Assembly (NCBI GenBank): GCA_001302245.1
Contig: LGYU01000003.1
Location: 1-64,000, forward strand
Reading direction: 5' to 3'
DNA length: 64,000 nt
Source of the DNA: Chitinophagaceae bacterium PMP191F
GTDB taxonomy: Bacteria; Bacteroidota; Bacteroidia; Chitinophagales; Chitinophagaceae
Shown here: positions 61,738-64,000 of the stretch, in pieces
Numbering within the stretch: the stretch's first letter is position 1
How the letters are laid out: every line of letters begins with the position of its first letter
Notes under the pieces: generated by a model
Told to the model about the DNA's origin: nothing
Seen by the model: only the letters and a program-made list of their open reading frames with translations
Databases searched by the model: none
Translations under genes and position numbers: made by a program

Positions 61738-63072
61738 CTATTTCACCAAAATGCAATAAGCAACGGCTGAGCTTGTACCATTTGTGAGATTTACCGAAAC
61801 ACCATTTTTCCAGTATTTGGCAGTCCTGTCTTCGTTTCCTGCCACATATACGTCATTGCCCCACACAACAACAGAATTGGCATAAGCAGCTTTTGTACCA
61901 TCACTAAGCGAAACAGGTGTTCCATTTTTCCAGTATTTGGCAATGGGTGTGCCACCGGTATAGTAGTCATACTCATATCCTGCCACATACACATCATTGC
62001 CTGCCACAAAAACGGAGTTGGCAACAGCAATGGTAGTAGTTCCGGTAGTAAGCACTGTTGGGTCATCATTTTTCCAATAGCAGGCCATTGCCAGTCCCGT
62101 TGTGGCATTTTCCTGCGTACCTGCTGAATATATATCGCTGCCACTCAGGTAAGCACCATTAATATAACTATGCCTTATATTATCGTTCAGTGCATGCCCG
62201 GTACCATTTATCCAGCGCACCGGTACACGTCGTCCATTCCATGTAGGGCACCAACCCATAATATACATATTGCCATCTTTTATAAAAATACTGTTGCCAA
62301 TGGCTCCGGCACTATCATAGGCGGCCGGGCCGCCGTCATTACTGATCCCGCTCAGCTTATAAGTAGTTCCGTTTTTCCAGTACCGGCCATAGTCAAAACC
62401 ATTTTTAAGTTCATGCCCGGTAACATATACATCGCTGCCACTCACAAAAATTGATTTTGCTTCAGATACATCTGTGCCAAGCGTTACGCCTGTTCCGTTC
62501 TTCCAGTATTTTGCCAATGTTGTATTGCCGCTGTTTTCATATCCTGCTGCATATACATCATTGCCCGATATAAAGATAGAATAAACACCAGCTGCCATTG
62601 TACCATCAGTAAGAGATACCGGTGTTCCGTTTTTCCAGTATTTGGCCACAGAAGTTAAACCATTGTTTTCATATCCTGCCACGTATACGGTGGGAACATA
62701 ATTAACAATAATGGTCACAGAGGCTTCGCCTGTTGCAGCTTTGTTGTCGGTTGCTACTGCTTTTATGGTGTGACTGCCTGCTGTTAATACACCAGGCGCA
62801 ATCGTAAACTCGAATGGTGGTGCGCTTTTAGGGCTTCCTGTTGCTACATTGTCTACGAAAAGCGCCACTTTGGAAATGCTACCATCTGCATCGGAGGCTG
62901 TAACGGTTACAACAATATTATCGGTTGTATTAAAAGTGGCGTTATTTGCCGGTGTGGTAATGCTGCAGGTGGGCGCCTGGTTTGCAGCAGGTTCATCCTT
63001 TTTACAGCCTGTAAATAGCATACCAGGCAGATAAGATAACAGTACTACGTTAATGATAAATTTTATTTTCAT
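61738..63072 (-). CDS. Ig-like lipoprotein with seven YWKNG repeats
   Basis: A 444-residue surface lipoprotein. The lipobox TGC (about 23) follows a signal stretch. Residues 30-125 are a bacterial Ig-like domain (PTCSITTPANNATFNTTDNI, VTASDADGSISKVALFVD). From about 130 to the end, seven repeats of about 45 residues carry YWKNG or variants (KYWKNGTPVSL, KYWKNGTGVTL, RYWKNGTTYKL, RWINGTGHAL, YWKNDDPTVL, KYWKNGTPVSL, KYWKNGVSVNL), each preceded by SxNDVYVAGYE-like strands. Seven repeats suggest a seven-bladed beta-propeller. The function is unknown. Confidence 0.82.
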   Translation of the reverse strand: MKIKFIINVVLLSYLPGMLFTGCKKDEPAANQAPTCSITTPANNATFNTTDNIVVTVTASDADGSISKVALFVDNVATGSPKSAPPFEFTIAPGVLTAGSHTIKAVATDNKAATGEASVTIIVNYVPTVYVAGYENNGLTSVAKYWKNGTPVSLTDGTMAAGVYSIFISGNDVYAAGYENSGNTTLAKYWKNGTGVTLGTDVSEAKSIFVSGSDVYVTGHELKNGFDYGRYWKNGTTYKLSGISNDGGPAAYDSAGAIGNSIFIKDGNMYIMGWCPTWNGRRVPVRWINGTGHALNDNIRHSYINGAYLSGSDIYSAGTQENATTGLAMACYWKNDDPTVLTTGTTTIAVANSVFVAGNDVYVAGYEYDYYTGGTPIAKYWKNGTPVSLSDGTKAAYANSVVVWGNDVYVAGNEDRTAKYWKNGVSVNLTNGTSSAVAYCILVK

Positions 63073-63108
63073 AATTTGTTGTATTGATAATTTTAATTCC
63101 TATTTGAT

Positions 63109-63261
63109 TCAGTCTACTGTTGTATCCTTTGCCCTTTCGCGAACACAGAAGCCGGCCAATAAATAAGCACCGGAAACAGTAGGATCGTTGTCTGAGAACC
63201 CTGGTTGCTGTATGCGTTCATCCTCGTATTTTTCTCTGCGAGGCGCATCAGTTAGTTTCAT
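63109..63261 (-). CDS. Possible 50-residue protein
   Basis: The frame starts at the ATG at 63261 (MKLTDAPRREKYEDERIQQP), runs to a stop at 63109 and contains GAYLLAGFCVRERAK. It is soluble and charged, with even composition. It lies 36 bases before the repeat lipoprotein on the same strand. I do not recognise a family. It could be a chance frame. Confidence 0.4.
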   Translation of the reverse strand: MKLTDAPRREKYEDERIQQPGFSDNDPTVSGAYLLAGFCVRERAKDTTVD

Positions 63262-63406
63262 GATGTGGAATTGATGCCGTAAAACTAACAAGGCAGGCCA
63301 GGAAGAACAATCGTTAAAAAAGATGATTTTTAGCAGGATTCTGAAAAATCATTTAAAAAGACGATAGTCTGCCATATTTGAATTATATTAATTTGTGCCA
63401 GTAAAT

Positions 63407-64000
63407 ATGTTCAACAAAATTTTAATGAAAGGGCTACTACTGCTTTTACCGTTTGTATTTTTTTTCTGTCCGTGCATGGCACAGGAAACTACTGGTACTG
63501 ACAGTTTGCTGGCGTTGCTGCCGATGCAAAAAGAGGATACTATTAAGGTGCAACTGTATTTAGATATCGGCAATAATTACGAGTTAAACGATCCGCAAAC
63601 TGCGGCACAATACTATCGGCTTGCAGGAGAGTTAAGCAGGAAATTAAATTATAGCAGGGGAGTCATTAAATACATTAGTAATTATACAGGCTTATTGAAT
63701 CAAAAAGCCCAATTCGACAGCTCGTTATTATTAAACAAACAAGCTATCGCATTAGCGCAAACCCTGAATGACAAACTTCTTTTGGCTAAGTGCTATGCCA
63801 ATACAGGAAACGTATATCAATATACCAGTGATTACGAAAATGCTTTACAGCATTATGAAACGGCCAAAAGATACTTTGAACAGATCGGTAATAAAAAGTT
63901 AATTGCCCGCATGTGTGATGTAATGCAGAATACATACAGAGAGTTAAACCAACCGGAAAAAGCAATGCAACTCGGAAGAGAGGCAGTCCAAATTTTACGC
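63407..64000 (+). CDS. TPR-repeat signalling protein, 5' part only
   Basis: The frame is open from the ATG at 63407 to the window end (198 codons, no stop). A signal peptide (LMKGLLLLLPFVFFFCPC, ending MAQ) is followed by an acidic linker and by four TPR-like units (LYLDIGNNYELNDPQTAAQY, DSSLLLNKQAIALAQTLNDK, YANTGNVYQYTSDYENALQH, QNTYRELNQPEKAMQLGREA). In this phylum such a start usually leads to a membrane-bound sensor kinase or LuxR/AraC-type regulator. The rest lies beyond the window. Confidence 0.8.
   Translation, partial: MFNKILMKGLLLLLPFVFFFCPCMAQETTGTDSLLALLPMQKEDTIKVQLYLDIGNNYELNDPQTAAQYYRLAGELSRKLNYSRGVIKYISNYTGLLNQKAQFDSSLLLNKQAIALAQTLNDKLLLAKCYANTGNVYQYTSDYENALQHYETAKRYFEQIGNKKLIARMCDVMQNTYRELNQPEKAMQLGREAVQILR

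Overview
The window comes from a Bacteroidota chromosome, most likely family Chitinophagaceae (the Chitinophaga/Niastella/Filimonas group). The evidence is a T9SS type B (CHU_C) sorting domain, a TonB-dependent receptor with a carboxypeptidase-like N-terminal domain, LytS/LytTR signalling, many DUF families typical of the phylum, TANNTTTG-type promoters instead of the usual -10 box, and weak Shine-Dalgarno sequences. No genus marker is present, so this is a family-level inference.

Layout. 0-13 kb: mixed chromosomal genes. These are an XRE regulator, a GH127-type arabinofuranosidase, VOC and TPR proteins, a GMC oxidoreductase with its gluconate-dehydrogenase-subunit-3-like lipoprotein, and small stress-type proteins (SnoaL, TfoX, DUF3175), followed by an S41 peptidase and an OmpA lipoprotein. 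13-18.5 kb: a five-gene minus-strand cluster (cytoplasmic coiled-coil protein, membrane coiled-coil protein, membrane-anchored substrate-binding protein fused to an OmpA domain, ABC permease, ABC ATPase). It looks like a cell-wall-anchored ABC machine and is one of the two most interesting loci. 19-29 kb: a DUF4345 protein, thiolase, barrel protein, SRPBCC, GNAT, a large CHU_C-tailed surface protein and LepA. 29-34 kb: a 52-residue basic protein, a LytTR remnant, and a PepSY/TonB receptor pair probably serving ferric-siderophore uptake. 34-46 kb: a sialate O-acetylesterase, a thioredoxin-reductase-like flavoprotein, a LytS/LytR pair, a broken plsC, an MsbA-type exporter, a DUF2279 protein, phosphohexomutase and a C10 cysteine protease. 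46-50 kb: a MarR-hutH-hutU histidine-degradation operon with an operator palindrome on its promoter.

50.2-57.1 kb is an accessory, visibly more A+T-rich region starting at tRNA-Pro(CGG). It holds a VapC/DUF6364 toxin-antitoxin pair, two decayed tRNA-tail-plus-terminator repeats, a decayed HxlR/oxidoreductase pair, and a 1607-residue protein joining a DEDD exonuclease, a RecQ helicase and a UvrD helicase. It looks like a site of repeated insertion and decay, and the giant helicase is a candidate genome-defence or repair system. 57.3-64 kb returns to chromosomal genes: a DHFR-like protein, VOC, a DUF4932 metalloprotease, AraC, a seven-repeat probable beta-propeller lipoprotein, and the start of a TPR protein that runs off the window.

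Intergenic DNA carries a family of short dispersed repeats (copies near 0.4, 4.2-4.4, 5.1, 16.7 and 41.7 kb). Start sites were moved inward from the longest frame where a signal peptide, domain start or promoter supported this.
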